Shown in pieces: positions 20,838 through 31,646 of a stretch of 64,000 nt of DNA (position 1 is the stretch's first letter; every line of letters starts with the position of its first letter). The stretch is from assembly GCF_900106525.1 (NCBI RefSeq), contig NZ_FNOG01000001.1, forward strand, positions 717,008 through 781,007, read 5' to 3'. Origin of the DNA: Lysobacter enzymogenes. GTDB taxonomy: Bacteria; Pseudomonadota; Gammaproteobacteria; Xanthomonadales; Xanthomonadaceae. Under the pieces are notes generated by a model. It did not search any database and was not told the DNA's origin. It saw only the letters and a program-made list of their open reading frames with translations. A program made the position numbers and the translations under genes.

Positions 20838-21464
20838 ATGGCCCGCTCGCCCAATCTGCGCAGGATCGTGATGTTGCACGGCATCTGGATGCCCGGCGTG
20901 TCGATGGCCTGGCTCGGCGCGCGTCTGGCCGCCGCCGGCTTCCGCCCCGAGACCTTCGCCTACGCCGGCGCCGGCGCCGGCCCGGAGGCGGTGTTGCCGA
21001 AACTGGTCGAGAGCCTGGGCCGCGAGCCGGCGCACGTGCTCGCCCACAGCCTCGGCGGCCTGATGACCCTGCGCGCGCTGCGCGAACACCCCGACCTGCC
21101 GGTGCGGCGGGTAGTGTGCCTGGGCTCGCCGCTGCTCGGCAGCGCCGCCGCCGGCGGCCTGTCGCGCCGGGCCTGGAGCGCGCCGGTGCTCGGCCGCGCC
21201 GCCGCGCTGCTGCTGGAAGGCTGCCCGCCGTGGCAGGGCGCGGCCCAGGTCGGCCTGATCGCCGGCCGCAGCCCGCACGGCCTGGGCCGCTATTTCGGCC
21301 ATTTCGACGGCGACAGCGACGGCACCGTGGCGGTGGCCGAAACCCGCCTGCCGGGGCTGGCCGCGCACACGGTCATCGACGCCAGCCACAGCGGCCTGCT
21401 GTTCTCGGCCCAGGCCGCGCGCATGGCCGAGGCGTTCTTCCGTCGCGGCAGGTTCGGCGACTGA
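20838..21464 (+). CDS. Small alpha/beta hydrolase
   Basis: A 208-aa protein. It starts RRIVMLHGIWMPGVSMAWL (first strand and HG oxyanion motif), has the nucleophile elbow AHSLGGLMTL at about residue 70, a short or missing cap, and the catalytic His in VIDASHSGLLFSAQA near the C-terminus; the Asp is probably in HFDGDSDGTVAV. Size and HG..HSLGG pattern fit the DUF676/permease-like lipase-esterase group. Cytoplasmic, since there is no signal peptide. The start at 20838 is chosen because the longer frame begins with Arg/Pro-rich sequence. Confidence 0.85.
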   Translation: MARSPNLRRIVMLHGIWMPGVSMAWLGARLAAAGFRPETFAYAGAGAGPEAVLPKLVESLGREPAHVLAHSLGGLMTLRALREHPDLPVRRVVCLGSPLLGSAAAGGLSRRAWSAPVLGRAAALLLEGCPPWQGAAQVGLIAGRSPHGLGRYFGHFDGDSDGTVAVAETRLPGLAAHTVIDASHSGLLFSAQAARMAEAFFRRGRFGD

Positions 21465-21556
21465 AGGCTGGCGACTGGCGAATCGGCGGCAATTCGACCG
21501 CCGCCCCACGGACCGCGGGTTTTGCGCCGCGCCGCAGGACCGATCAGGTAAAATCG

Positions 21557-21580
21557 CCGGCTTATTCAGACATAAGCCGG
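21557..21580 (+). promoter_or_regulatory. Hairpin in yebC leader
   Basis: CCGGCTTA (21557-21564) and TAAGCCGG (21573-21580), an 8-bp perfect stem with loop TTCAGACA, ending seven bases before the yebC ATG. No Shine-Dalgarno lies between hairpin and start, so structure could influence initiation. Confidence 0.5.
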
Positions 21581-21587
21581 TAACGCC

Positions 21588-22319
21588 ATGGGTAGAGGTC
21601 CGTCGATCGAAGCACGCAAGAACGCCGAAGACGCGCGTCGCGGCAAGATCTTCACCAAGATCATCCGCGAGATTTCCGTGGCCGCGCGCCGCGGCGGCGG
21701 CGATCCCAACGGCAACCCGGGCCTGCGCACGGCGGTCGACAAAGCGCTGTCGGCGAACATGTCCAAGGACGTGATCGAACGCGCGATCAAGAAGGCCACC
21801 GGCGCGCTGGAAGGCGTGGAATACGAAGAAGTGCGCTACGAGGGCTACGCTCCCGGCGGCGTGGCGGTGATCGTCGACTGCCTGACCGACAACAAGGTCC
21901 GCACCGTGGCCGACGTGCGCCACGCCTTCAGCAAGTTCGGCGGCAACCTCGGCACCGACGGCTCGGTGTCCTTCATGTTCGCCAAGCGCGGCGTGCTGTG
22001 GTTCGAAGCCGGTTCGGACGAGGAGAAGATCACCGAAGTCGCGATCGACGCCGGCGCCGACGACGTGGTGGTCTATCCCGACGACGGCTCGATCGACGTG
22101 CTGACCGCCCCCGACGCCTTCGCCGCGGTCAAGGCCGCGATGGAAGCCGCCGGCCTCGCGCCCGGCCAGGCCGAAGTGACCTTCCGCGCCGACAACACCA
22201 GCGCGGTGGAAGGCGAGACCGCCCAGCAGGTGGTCAAGCTGCTCGGCTGGCTGGAAGACATGGACGACGTGCAGAACGTCTATTCCAACGCCGACCTCGG
22301 CGAGGATGCGTATGCGTAG
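21588..22319 (+). CDS. yebC: YebC/PmpR family protein
   Basis: A 243-aa cytoplasmic protein of standard length. The N-terminus [20 protein letters not shown] and [15 protein letters not shown] are the signature of the family, followed by [21 protein letters not shown] and [19 protein letters not shown]. Members have been described both as DNA-binding regulators (PmpR) and, more recently, as ribosome factors that relieve stalling at proline stretches. It is 73 bp upstream of ruvC on the same strand, the usual yebC-ruvC arrangement. Confidence 0.96.
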   Translation: MGRGPSIEARKNAEDARRGKIFTKIIREISVAARRGGGDPNGNPGLRTAVDKALSANMSKDVIERAIKKATGALEGVEYEEVRYEGYAPGGVAVIVDCLTDNKVRTVADVRHAFSKFGGNLGTDGSVSFMFAKRGVLWFEAGSDEEKITEVAIDAGADDVVVYPDDGSIDVLTAPDAFAAVKAAMEAAGLAPGQAEVTFRADNTSAVEGETAQQVVKLLGWLEDMDDVQNVYSNADLGEDAYA

Positions 22320-22392
22320 CCGCGATGGCCGAGGCTGCGGCCGCGCCGAGCGCGCGGCCGGCCCGGCCACCGCGCTGCGCCAGCGCTAGCCG

Positions 22393-22956
22393 ATGGCGAC
22401 CACCACAACCCGCACCCCGCCCGCCGGGCCCGTGCGCATCCTGGGCATCGACCCCGGCTCGCAGCGCACCGGCCTGGGCGTGATCGACATGGCCGCCGAC
22501 GGCCGCTGCACCTTCGTCGCCGCGCGCGCGCTCAAGCTGCTCGACGCCGAGGATTTCCCCTCGCGCCTGGGCCTGCTGTGCGAAGGCCTGGAAGCGGCGC
22601 TGGACGAATTCGGGCCGATGCAGGTGGCGATCGAGACGGTGTTCATGGACAAGTCCGCGACCTCCGCGCTCAAGCTCGGCCACGCCCGCGGCGCCGCCCT
22701 GGCGACGGTGGTGCGCCGGCGCATTCCGATCAGCGAATACGCGCCGCGGCTGATCAAGCAGTCGCTGGTGGGGCGCGGCGCGGCCGACAAGGCGCAGGTC
22801 CAGCACATGGTCCGGCTGCTGCTGAACCTGCCCGAAGTGAAGCTGCAGGCCGATGCCGCCGACGCGCTTGCGGTCGCGCTGACCCATGCCCATATGAGCG
22901 CTACGGCCCAGCGCACCGGCATCGCCACCCACCAACTGCGCAGGCGCGGCGCCTGA
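22393..22956 (+). CDS. ruvC: Crossover junction endodeoxyribonuclease RuvC
   Basis: A 187-aa Holliday-junction resolvase. [19 protein letters not shown] holds the first catalytic Asp; [10 protein letters not shown] holds the Glu; the C-terminal [16 protein letters not shown] supplies the last two acidic residues. It cuts four-way junctions symmetrically as a dimer, working with the RuvAB motor. A 10-15 residue Thr/Pro-rich extension precedes the core and a short basic tail follows. Part of the yebC-ruvC-ruvA group. Confidence 0.97.
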   Translation: MATTTTRTPPAGPVRILGIDPGSQRTGLGVIDMAADGRCTFVAARALKLLDAEDFPSRLGLLCEGLEAALDEFGPMQVAIETVFMDKSATSALKLGHARGAALATVVRRRIPISEYAPRLIKQSLVGRGAADKAQVQHMVRLLLNLPEVKLQADAADALAVALTHAHMSATAQRTGIATHQLRRRGA

Positions 22957-23124
22957 GATGGCCGCCGTCCGGGTCGTCGCCGCGCCGTCCGCGGCGCGCG
23001 GGGTAGGGATCCGTGCGCGCGTCCGCGTTGTCCTGCATAGCCGTCCGCGCTTTGCCCCGATTTCCGTCCTTTTCCTGCGACGCGCCGGCCACGGCGGGTC
23101 GCGCCGTTCTTTTGGAGTCACCCT

Positions 23125-23715
23125 GTGATCGGTCGCCTCAAAGGCATCCTGGTGCATAAGCAGCCGCCGTGGTTGGTGGTCGACGTGCACGGCGTGGGCT
23201 ACGAGCTCGAAGCGCCGATGAGCACGTTCTACGACCTGCCCGAGGTCGGCCGCGAGGTCGCGCTGTTCACCCATTACGCGCACAAGGAAGACAGCGTCTC
23301 GCTGTACGGCTTCCTGCGCGAGAGCGAGCGGCGGCTGTTCCGCGACGTGCAGAAGGTCAGCGGCATCGGCGCCAAGATCGCGCTGGCGGTGCTGTCGGGC
23401 GTGTCGGTGGACGAGTTCGCTCGATTGGTGCAGACCGGCGACGTCACCGCGCTGACCCGCATCCCCGGCATCGGCAAGAAGACCGCCGAGCGCATGGTGG
23501 TGGAACTGCGCGACCGCGCCGCCGACCTCGCCGGCAGCGGCGCGACCCTGCCCAGCGGCGGCATTCCCGCCGATCCGCAAAGCGAGGCGGTGGTGGCGCT
23601 GCAGCAACTGGGTTACAAGCCGGCCGAAGCCGCGCGCATGGCGCGAGACGCCACCGCCGCCGGCGACGATGCCGCCGCCATCATCCGCAAAGCGCTAAAG
23701 TCCGCGCTGCGTTGA
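23125..23715 (+). CDS. ruvA: Holliday junction DNA helicase subunit RuvA
   Basis: A 196-aa protein with GTG start. OB-fold domain I ([20 protein letters not shown], with [16 protein letters not shown]), domain II with two helix-hairpin-helix motifs ([15 protein letters not shown] and [18 protein letters not shown]), a flexible linker and the C-terminal domain III ([17 protein letters not shown]) that contacts RuvB. It binds the junction as a tetramer and loads RuvB. The 168-bp gap after ruvC holds no gene. Confidence 0.97.
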   Translation: MIGRLKGILVHKQPPWLVVDVHGVGYELEAPMSTFYDLPEVGREVALFTHYAHKEDSVSLYGFLRESERRLFRDVQKVSGIGAKIALAVLSGVSVDEFARLVQTGDVTALTRIPGIGKKTAERMVVELRDRAADLAGSGATLPSGGIPADPQSEAVVALQQLGYKPAEAARMARDATAAGDDAAAIIRKALKSALR

Positions 23716-23754
23716 GCCCGCCCATGGCGGGACACCGCCCGGAATCCGACCACC

Positions 23755-25710
23755 ATGTCTTCTACCGTTCCCTCTTCCGATAAGCACGCCAAGCACGCTC
23801 ACGGCCACGACGGCGCGGACGGACACGGCTCAGGCCATCACGGCTCCAAGCAGGGCCTTCCTGGGCTGATCGTGGGCGCGATCGGCGTCGTCTTCGGCGA
23901 CATCGGCACCAGCCCGCTGTACACGCTGAAAGAGGCGTTCTCGCCGCACTTCCACCTCACCAGCAACCACGACACGGTGCTGGGCATCCTGTCGCTGGTG
24001 TTCTGGGCGCTGATGATCGTGGTGACGGTCAAGTACGTCACCATCATCATGCGCGCCGACAACGACGGCGAAGGCGGGATCATGGCGCTGATGACCCTGG
24101 CCCAGCGCACGCTGGCCAAGGGCGGGCGTTCGGCGTACGTGGTCGGCATCCTCGGCATCTTCGGCGCCTCGCTGTTCTTCGGCGACAGCGTCATCACCCC
24201 GGCGATCTCGGTGCTCGGCGCGGTCGAGGGCCTGGAGGTCGCCGCGCCCGGCCTGCACCGCTTCATCGTGCCGATCACCGTGTTGATCCTGGTGATGGTG
24301 TTCCTGGCCCAGCGCTTCGGCACCGAGAAGGTCGGCAAGGTGTTCGGGCCGATCACCATGATCTGGTTCGTCTCGCTCGCCGCCATCGGCGTGTACAACA
24401 TCCTGCAAGGCCCGGAAGTGCTCAAGGCGCTCAACCCGATGTGGGGCGCGCGCTTCTTCATGGAGCACGGCGCGCAGTCGGTGCTGATCCTGGGCGTGGT
24501 GGTGCTGGCGGTGACCGGCGGCGAAGCGCTGTACGCCGACATGGGCCACTTCGGCGCCAAGCCGATCCGCTGGGCCTGGTACATCATGGTGCTGCCGAGC
24601 CTGATGCTGAACTACCTCGGCCAGGGCGCGTTCGTGCTCAACCACCCGCGCGCGGTGGTCAATCCCTTCTTCGAATCGGTGCCGTCGTGGGCGCTGTATC
24701 CGATGATCGTGCTGGCGACCATGGCCGCGGTGATCGCATCGCAGGCGGTCATCACCGGCGCCTACTCGGTGTCGCGCCAGGCCATGCAGCTGGGCTACAT
24801 CCCGCGCATGCAGATCAAGCACACCTCCAGCAGCACCATCGGCCAGATCTACGTGCCGTACATCAACTGGATCCTGGCGATCGCGGTCATCACCGTGGTG
24901 CTGGCGTTCCGCAGCTCGACCGCGCTGGCCACCGCCTACGGCATTTCGGTCTCGGCCACGATGCTGATCGACACCTTGCTGCTGGCCCTGGTCGCGCGCG
25001 CGCTGTGGCCGCGCTGGCGCAAGTGGGTGCTGCCGCTGTGCGTGCTGTTCTTCGTGGTCGACGTCGGCTTCGTCATCGCCAACGGCGCCAAGTTCTTCGA
25101 CGGCGCCTGGTTCCCGCTGGCGCTGGGCCTGATCGTGTTCACCCTGCTGCGCACCTGGCGCCGCGGCCGCGAGCTGCTGCACGAAGAGGTGCGCAAGGAA
25201 GGCATCCAGCTCGACAGCTTCCTGCCCGGCCTGATGCTGGCGCCGCCGGTGCGGGTGCCGGGCACGGCGATCTTCATGACCGCCGACAAGGGCGTGGTGC
25301 CGCACGCGCTGCTGCACAACCTCAAGCACAACAAGGTGCTGCACGAGCGCAATGTGTTCCTGACCGTGGAAACCCTCGGCGTGCCGTACGCGCCGAAGGA
25401 GAAGCGGCTCAAGATCGAGGCGATCGGCAACGACTTCTACCGCGTGCTGATCCGCTTCGGCTTCATGGAAGTGCCCGACGTGCCGCTGGCGCTGATGCGC
25501 TCGTGCGATGCCGGCGGGGTCTGGTTCGACCCAATGGACACCACCTATTTCGCCAGCCGCGAGACCGTGGTCGCCAGCCGCCACCGCGGCATGCCGATCT
25601 GGCGCGACCGATTGTTCGCTTTCATGCACCGCAACGCGGCGCCGGCGACCGGGTTCTTCCGGATTCCGGGCAACCGCCTGGTCGAGCTGGGCGCGCAGGT
25701 CGAGATCTGA
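23755..25710 (+). CDS. kup: Low-affinity potassium transporter Kup
   Basis: A 651-aa K+ uptake permease. After a His-rich cytoplasmic N-terminus ([20 protein letters not shown]) comes the family motif [20 protein letters not shown], then 12 membrane segments (for example [20 protein letters not shown] and [13 protein letters not shown]) and a cytoplasmic C-terminal domain ending [13 protein letters not shown]. The N-terminal run with about nine His in 25 residues is unusual and could bind metal. Kup brings in K+ with protons and is constitutive in E. coli. Here it is inserted between ruvA and ruvB. Confidence 0.96.
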   Translation: MSSTVPSSDKHAKHAHGHDGADGHGSGHHGSKQGLPGLIVGAIGVVFGDIGTSPLYTLKEAFSPHFHLTSNHDTVLGILSLVFWALMIVVTVKYVTIIMRADNDGEGGIMALMTLAQRTLAKGGRSAYVVGILGIFGASLFFGDSVITPAISVLGAVEGLEVAAPGLHRFIVPITVLILVMVFLAQRFGTEKVGKVFGPITMIWFVSLAAIGVYNILQGPEVLKALNPMWGARFFMEHGAQSVLILGVVVLAVTGGEALYADMGHFGAKPIRWAWYIMVLPSLMLNYLGQGAFVLNHPRAVVNPFFESVPSWALYPMIVLATMAAVIASQAVITGAYSVSRQAMQLGYIPRMQIKHTSSSTIGQIYVPYINWILAIAVITVVLAFRSSTALATAYGISVSATMLIDTLLLALVARALWPRWRKWVLPLCVLFFVVDVGFVIANGAKFFDGAWFPLALGLIVFTLLRTWRRGRELLHEEVRKEGIQLDSFLPGLMLAPPVRVPGTAIFMTADKGVVPHALLHNLKHNKVLHERNVFLTVETLGVPYAPKEKRLKIEAIGNDFYRVLIRFGFMEVPDVPLALMRSCDAGGVWFDPMDTTYFASRETVVASRHRGMPIWRDRLFAFMHRNAAPATGFFRIPGNRLVELGAQVEI

Positions 25711-25711
25711 G

Positions 25712-26815
25712 GTGGGCGGCAGCGTCCTGGACTGGCGGGTCTACGGCTGCGCGCCGAGCCTGGACACGTTCTGGGACGAGCCGCGCAACCTCGGCCGCGG
25801 CGCGGCCGGCGATGAGGACATCGCCGCAGTGCAGGCGCGCCTGGGCATCGAGTTGCCGGCGTGGCTGCGCAGTCTGTACGCGCGCTACGACGGCGGCGCG
25901 GTGAGGATGGCACGGGCGCGTTCGCGGCACAGCGACGACTGGATCGACGCCGACTGGCTGGTGCCGCGCGCGCGGCTGTTGCCGTTGGCCGAGTGGTTCT
26001 CGCTGGCCGAACTGCGCCGGCGCGAGGATTACCGCGACGACGCCTTCGCCGCGCTGGCCGCCGACGACCGCCGCCTGATCGCCATCGCTCTGGGCGAAGA
26101 CAACGGCACCTTGTGCCTGGACTACAGCGCGCCCGGCGCACCGCGCATCGTGCTGACCGACCAGCGCCAGCGCCTGCGCGACTATCCCGGCCACGCCGAA
26201 TTCCTCGCCGATCTGGTCGAGATCCAATACTGGAACCCGGCGCTGCAGGCGCGGCACGACCCGCGCGCGGTGCTGCGCTGCGACCCGCAGCCGCCGAGCC
26301 TGGACACGTTCTGGAGCGGCCCCGGCTACTGGGCCCGGGGTGGCGCCGCGCCGGCCGACGAGGCCGCGCTCGCCGCCGCCGAGGCCCGTCTGGGCCTGCG
26401 CCTGCCGGCGCTGCTGCGCGCGCTGTACCTGCGCCAGGACGGCGGCAGCACCGAGTTCGCCTGGGTGCCGCTGCGGCGCCAGCCTTCGTGGCATCTGTAC
26501 GACTGGGAAAGCGTCGTGCCCGGCGAGGCTGTGTTCGCGCTCGCCAGCCTGCAGACGCTGGCCGACTGGGCCGCGGCTTTCCAGAGCAGCGACGCGCTCT
26601 ACGGCTTCGTGCGCAGCTACGCCGGCTGCGAACGCCTGTTGATCCTGGCCACGCACAACATCGAATGGCTGCTGTGCCTGGACTATCGCGAACGCGGCCC
26701 GCACGACGAGCCCGAGGTCGTCGCGTTCGAATTCTTCGGCGAACTGGTCGAGCTCTACCGCGCCCGCGATTTCCACCGCTTCTTCGCCGACCTGCGCCGC
26801 GGCGAGATCGTCTAA
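25712..26815 (+). CDS. SMI1/KNR4 (SUKH) family protein with two tandem domains
   Basis: A 367-aa protein starting at GTG two bases after the kup stop. It consists of two homologous halves: SLDTFWDEPRNLGRG ... AVQARLGIELPAWLRSLYAR at about 15-60, and SLDTFWSGPGYWARG ... AAEARLGLRLPALLRALYLR from about 196. Each continues with a SUKH-like core containing DGG, LPLAEWFSLAEL / ASLQTLADWAAAF and LCLDY. SUKH proteins are best known as immunity proteins against contact-dependent or polymorphic toxins, but housekeeping-like copies also exist. No toxin gene is adjacent. Translational coupling with kup is likely. Confidence 0.75.
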   Translation: MGGSVLDWRVYGCAPSLDTFWDEPRNLGRGAAGDEDIAAVQARLGIELPAWLRSLYARYDGGAVRMARARSRHSDDWIDADWLVPRARLLPLAEWFSLAELRRREDYRDDAFAALAADDRRLIAIALGEDNGTLCLDYSAPGAPRIVLTDQRQRLRDYPGHAEFLADLVEIQYWNPALQARHDPRAVLRCDPQPPSLDTFWSGPGYWARGGAAPADEAALAAAEARLGLRLPALLRALYLRQDGGSTEFAWVPLRRQPSWHLYDWESVVPGEAVFALASLQTLADWAAAFQSSDALYGFVRSYAGCERLLILATHNIEWLLCLDYRERGPHDEPEVVAFEFFGELVELYRARDFHRFFADLRRGEIV

Positions 26816-26963
26816 CCGCGATCGCCGCTGCCGGCAAGCGTTGCGGCGGGAATGCTGCGATCCGCGCCGCGGCCCGGGAAGAACCGTTCCATCCGTGCCG
26901 GATTGCGGCCGCGCGCGGCGCCCGCCTAGCCTCGTCGCCACCGCCTGCGACGAGGAGTGTGCG

Positions 26964-27425
26964 ATGACCGACCTGCGTTCCGACGCCCGCGCGTTCGTGA
27001 TCCAGCAACGCGACGCCGAACTGCTGCGCGGCGACGGCAGCGAACTGTGGCTGCTGGCCGACGCCAGCGACTGCTGCGGCGCCCTGGGCTGCAACCGCCT
27101 GCGCCTGCAGCCCGGCGCGGCCGGCGCCCGCCCGCACCTGCACCGGCGCTCCAGCGAGGCGTTCTACGTGCTCGAAGGAACCCTGGAGATGCTGATCGAC
27201 GGCGAGGCCGTGCGGCTGGAGCAAGGCGGCCTGGCGGTGATCCCGGCCGGCGTGGTGCATTCCTTCCGCGCCGGCGATGGCGAGGTCGCCGACGTGTTCG
27301 TGACCCTGGCGCCGGGCACCGACCGCTTCGATTATTTCCGCGCGCTGCCGAAGATCCTGCGCGGCGAGGTCGGCGCGGACGAACTGGCGCGGATGCACGA
27401 GCGCTACGACGTGCATTTCGTCTGA
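26964..27425 (+). CDS. Cupin domain protein
   Basis: A 153-aa single-cupin protein. Motif 1 is RPHLHRRSSEAFYVLEGTLEMLIDG (metal ligands His, His and Glu) and motif 2 is GGLAVIPAGVVHSFRAGDGE (third His). The N-terminus reads MTDLRSDARAFVIQQRDAEL, and GAGGAGTG lies upstream. Such small cupins can be isomerases, dioxygenases or sensory proteins; the substrate is not readable. It lies between the SUKH gene and ruvB, about 150 bp from each. Confidence 0.8.
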   Translation: MTDLRSDARAFVIQQRDAELLRGDGSELWLLADASDCCGALGCNRLRLQPGAAGARPHLHRRSSEAFYVLEGTLEMLIDGEAVRLEQGGLAVIPAGVVHSFRAGDGEVADVFVTLAPGTDRFDYFRALPKILRGEVGADELARMHERYDVHFV

Positions 27426-27587
27426 TCTGCGCGCCCGCAGGGCAGGGGGCGCCCGCTGCGGCCGGCGCCCGCCGCGGCGCCGCCGCGCGATCCGTCCACG
27501 GGCGCTGCGGCCGCGAAATCCGCCCGCCGCGCCGCCCGGTACTTTCCGCCACTGCGCCCGTGCCCCGTCCCATGCGAACATATCCGC

Positions 27588-28628
27588 ATGAACGATCAGC
27601 GCATCATCGGCTCCGGCGCCACCCGCGAAGACGACGCCATCGAGGCCTCGATCCGGCCCAAGCGCCTGGACGAGTACCTCGGCCAGCAGCCGGTGCGCGA
27701 GCAGCTCAAGATCTACATCGAGGCCGCCAAGGGCCGCGGCGAGGCGCTCGACCACGTGCTGATCTTCGGCCCGCCGGGCCTGGGCAAGACCACGCTGAGC
27801 CACGTCATCGCCAACGAACTCGGGGTCAACCTGCGCCAGACCTCCGGCCCGGTGATCGAAAAGGCCGGCGACCTGGCCGCGCTGCTGACCAACCTGCAGC
27901 CGCACGATGTGCTGTTCGTCGACGAAATCCACCGCCTCTCGCCGCTGGTCGAGGAAGTGCTGTACCCGGCGATGGAGGACTACCAGATCGACATCATGAT
28001 CGGCGAGGGCCCCGCGGCGCGCTCGATCAAGCTCGACCTGCCGCCGTTCACCCTGATCGGCGCGACCACCCGCGCCGGCCTGCTGACCGCGCCGCTGCGC
28101 GACCGCTTCGGCATCGTCCAGCGGCTGGAGTTCTACAACGCCGAGGAGCTGACCAAGATCGTGCGCCGCTCGGCGCAGATCCTGGGCATCGCCTGCGAGG
28201 CCGAGGGCGCGGGCGAGATCGCCCGGCGCTCGCGCGGCACCCCGCGCATCGCCAACCGCCTGCTGCGGCGCGTGCGCGATTACGCCCAGGTGCGCGCGAA
28301 CGGTCATATCGACCGCGCCGTCGCCGACGCCGCCATGGCGATGCTCAAGGTCGATCCGGAAGGCTTCGACGACCTCGACCGGCGCCTGCTCAAGACCATC
28401 ATCGAATCCTTCGACGGCGGCCCGGTCGGAGTCGAGTCGCTGGCCGCGGCGCTGAGCGAGGAGCGCGGCACGCTGGAGGATGTGATCGAGCCGTTCCTGA
28501 TCCAACAGGGCTATCTGATCCGCACCGCGCGCGGCCGCATGGCCAGCTCGCGCGCCTACCGCCATTTCGGCCTGGACCCGCGCGACCGGCCGGGCGAACG
28601 CGCCATCGATTCGGGAGACCTGTTCTGA
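27588..28628 (+). CDS. ruvB: Holliday junction DNA helicase RuvB
   Basis: A 346-aa AAA+ ATPase. N-terminal [16 protein letters not shown], Walker [19 protein letters not shown], Walker [21 protein letters not shown], sensor 1 [20 protein letters not shown], and the winged-helix C-terminal domain ending [20 protein letters not shown]. It forms hexameric rings that pump DNA through the RuvA-bound junction. It is separated from ruvA by kup, the SUKH gene and the cupin gene, about 3.9 kb. Confidence 0.97.
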   Translation: MNDQRIIGSGATREDDAIEASIRPKRLDEYLGQQPVREQLKIYIEAAKGRGEALDHVLIFGPPGLGKTTLSHVIANELGVNLRQTSGPVIEKAGDLAALLTNLQPHDVLFVDEIHRLSPLVEEVLYPAMEDYQIDIMIGEGPAARSIKLDLPPFTLIGATTRAGLLTAPLRDRFGIVQRLEFYNAEELTKIVRRSAQILGIACEAEGAGEIARRSRGTPRIANRLLRRVRDYAQVRANGHIDRAVADAAMAMLKVDPEGFDDLDRRLLKTIIESFDGGPVGVESLAAALSEERGTLEDVIEPFLIQQGYLIRTARGRMASSRAYRHFGLDPRDRPGERAIDSGDLF

Positions 28629-28677
28629 TGCCCACGGCGTCGACGCCGGCGTCCGCCGGCCCGCGAGGAGCGCGCGC

Positions 28678-29133
28678 ATGAGCGCGATATCGGCGAATTC
28701 CGCGGCGAATCCCGGCTTATTCAGTTGGCCGACACGCGTCTATTGGGAAGATACCGACGCCGGCGGGCTGGTGTACCACGCCCAATACCTGGCCTTCATG
28801 GAGCGCGCGCGCAGCGAATGGGTGCGCGCCCTGGGCTATGGCCAGGAAGGCCTGCGCCTGGAGCACGGGCTGGTGTTCGTGGTCGCCGGCATGCAGATCG
28901 GCTTCCTCAAGCCCGGACGGCTGGACGACGAACTGCAGGTCACCGTGCGGCTCGTGCGTTGCCGCCGCGCCAGCCTGATCTTCGTCCAGCAGGTCATGCG
29001 CGGCGAGGAGCGGCTGATCGAGGCGGAAGTGAAGATCGCCTCGGTCGACGCGCGGCAGTTGCGCCCGTGTCCGATCCCGCCGGCCTTGTACGCGCAGTTG
29101 CAGGCGCGCGAAGCGCCGGAGCCGGGCGGTTGA
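28678..29133 (+). CDS. ybgC: Tol-Pal associated acyl-CoA thioesterase YbgC
   Basis: A 151-aa 4HBT hot-dog thioesterase. TRVYWEDTDAGGLVYHAQYL carries the catalytic Asp (DTDAGG) and FMERARSEWVRALGY the next conserved block. The enzyme hydrolyses acyl-CoA or acyl-ACP thioesters and is nearly always first in the tol-pal cluster, as here. The ATG at 28678 is preceded by GAGGAG. A 234-bp gap to tolQ contains no gene. Confidence 0.94.
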   Translation: MSAISANSAANPGLFSWPTRVYWEDTDAGGLVYHAQYLAFMERARSEWVRALGYGQEGLRLEHGLVFVVAGMQIGFLKPGRLDDELQVTVRLVRCRRASLIFVQQVMRGEERLIEAEVKIASVDARQLRPCPIPPALYAQLQAREAPEPGG

Positions 29134-29367
29134 GGCGCGCGCCGCGCCGCTGGCTGGGCGCGTTGCAGACGGCTTCACGGATCCAGTAGTAAAACCCGCG
29201 CGTAGCAAGACCCACGCGCAGCGACACCCGCGCCAGGCGAAACCCGCGTTTGCGACCCACCGCGTTCGACCCCAGCGCTTCAACCCCACAGCATCCCGCG
29301 GCCCGTTGACTCCCGACGCGCCGCACGCCCCACACAAGCCCGCGCATCGGGCTACGGAGAACCGAGC

Positions 29368-30150
29368 ATGACGTCATCGCTGATCGCGCTTCTGGCCACG
29401 ACTGTGCAAGCCTTGCCGGAGGAAGCCACCCAGGCGGTGACCCAGGGCGCCGCCGCCGCCGGCCAGGCCGCCGCCGAATTCAGCCTGCTGGACCTGGTGA
29501 TCAAGGCCAGCCTGCCGGTGCAGTTCATCATGGCGCTGCTGGTGGTCGCCTCGCTGACCTCTTGGTTCATCATCTTCCGCAAGTGGAAAGTGATCCGCCG
29601 CGCCAAGGCCGAGGCCGATCATTTCGAAGAGCGCTTCTGGTCCGGCGCCGAACTGTCCAAGCTCTACGCCGGCACCACCGAGCGCGCGCGCAACATCGGC
29701 GGGCTGGAAGCGATCTTCGAAGCCGGCTTTCGCGAGTTCAACCGCGTGCGCCAGCGCCGCGGCGTCGACGCCCGCGCCCAGATCGAAAGCGCCCAGCGGG
29801 CGATGCGCGCGACCGGTTCGCGCGAGGTCGACGGCCTGGAGCACAACCTGGAACTGCTGGCCAACATCGGCTCGACCTCGCCCTACATCGGCCTGGTCGG
29901 CACCGTGTTCGGCATCATGGTGACCATGCATTCGCTGGTCTCCGCGTCCAAGCAGGTCGGCATCGCCGACGTCGCCCCGGGCATCTCCGAGGCGCTGCTG
30001 GCGACCGCGATGGGCCTGTTCGTGGCGATCCCGGCGGTGTGGGCCTACAACCGCTTCGCCACCGGCGTGGAGCGGCTGGCGGTGCGCTACGACGCGTTCT
30101 CCGAAGAGTTTTCCTCGATCCTGCAGCGGCAGGCGCACCTGGACGAGTGA
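29368..30150 (+). CDS. tolQ: Tol-Pal system protein TolQ
   Basis: A 260-aa inner-membrane protein, slightly longer than E. coli TolQ (230) because of a 45-residue Ala/Gln-rich N-terminus. Membrane segment 1 is VQFIMALLVVASLTSWFIIF; after a long cytoplasmic loop come IGLVGTVFGIMVTMHSL and EALLATAMGLFVAIPAVWAY. TolQ5-TolR2 is a proton-driven stator complex homologous to ExbBD and MotAB that energises TolA. Confidence 0.96.
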   Translation: MTSSLIALLATTVQALPEEATQAVTQGAAAAGQAAAEFSLLDLVIKASLPVQFIMALLVVASLTSWFIIFRKWKVIRRAKAEADHFEERFWSGAELSKLYAGTTERARNIGGLEAIFEAGFREFNRVRQRRGVDARAQIESAQRAMRATGSREVDGLEHNLELLANIGSTSPYIGLVGTVFGIMVTMHSLVSASKQVGIADVAPGISEALLATAMGLFVAIPAVWAYNRFATGVERLAVRYDAFSEEFSSILQRQAHLDE

Positions 30151-30255
30151 TGCGGGCGACCGCCACCGCACCGCACAGCCCGCGCCGCGGGCGCGCGCCG
30201 CGCCGAACTGCGGCGCCGCGCCCCGCCTGATCAGGCGCCACCAGAGGAACCCGCC

Positions 30256-30695
<440 letters not shown>

Positions 30696-30699
<4 letters not shown>

Positions 30700-31646
30700 A
30701 GGAGTCCCGCGCCGATACGGTACAGGCGGTGATCCTGGTCGTGCTGCTGCACGGCCTGTTGATCGCCGCCTTGATCATCAGCGCGCTGCTCAACTGGAAC
30801 AGCGCGGCGGTGTCGGCCGCCGGTTCGCCGGTGACCACCGAACTGGCGGAAATGAGCGACCTGTCGGCGGCGATGCAGCGCACCCTGCGCAGCAAGGTCA
30901 AGCCGGTCGAACTGCCCGAGCCGCAGCCCGACGAGGCCGAGCCGCTGCCGCAGCCGGTCGCCGAGCCCAAGCCGCAGGACGCGGTCGCGCCGCAGCAACA
31001 GTCGCCGCAGGACTTCATCCCGGTGCCCGACACCACCAGCCAGGAGCAGGTGGTCGACACGCCCACGCCGAACCCGACCGAGGAAAAGAAGCTGCAGGAG
31101 GCCAAGGCGCGGCAGGAGCAGGTCGACCTGACCGAACAGAAGCGCCAGGAAGAGGCGCAGCAGAAGCAGCGCCTGGCCGAGCAACAGGAAGCCGAGCGGC
31201 AGAAGAAGCTCGAAGAGATCCGCCGCGAGCGCGCGCGCCTGCAGCGCGAACAGAGCCTGGCCGAACAGAAGCTGCAGCAGCTCGCCGACCGCCGCGCCAC
31301 CCAGGCCAGCCAGACCGCCGCCGCTACGCCGGCCGCCCAGGCCGGCAACCAGGGCACCGATGCCGGCCTGCTGGCGCGCTATCAGGCGGCGCTGCAGTCG
31401 GCGATCACTTCCAAGTGGACGCGCCCGGATTCGGTGCCGCTGGGCGCGGCCTGCCGCCTCAACATCCGCCAGTTGCCGGGCGGGCAGGTGATCGCAGTGG
31501 AAGTGATGGAGCCTTGCGGCTACGACGAGGCCGGCCGGCGTTCGGTCGAGGCCGCGGTGCTCAAGGCCCAGCCCTTGCCCTATGCCGGATTCGAAAGCGT
31601 GTTCCAGCGCAGCCTGATCCTCAACTTCCGCGCCGAGGACCGCTGA
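30696..31646 (+). CDS. tolA: Tol-Pal system protein TolA
   Basis: A 316-aa inner-membrane-anchored protein. Domain I is a single N-terminal membrane helix (VQAVILVVLLHGLLIAALII); domain II is a Pro/Glu-rich linker then a Gln/Glu/Lys/Arg coiled coil (about 125-205); domain III (about 228-314) begins YQAALQSAITSKWTRPDSVP and carries the Cys pair in AACRLN and EPCGYD. Domain III contacts TolB, Pal and incoming phages or colicins. Its stop overlaps the next start by one base (TGATG). Confidence 0.95.

Noticed and set aside
25545-28679. 1044-codon minus-strand frame across SUKH, cupin and ruvB genes
   Set aside because: Antisense to three genes with clear motifs and Arg/Ala-rich without domains.
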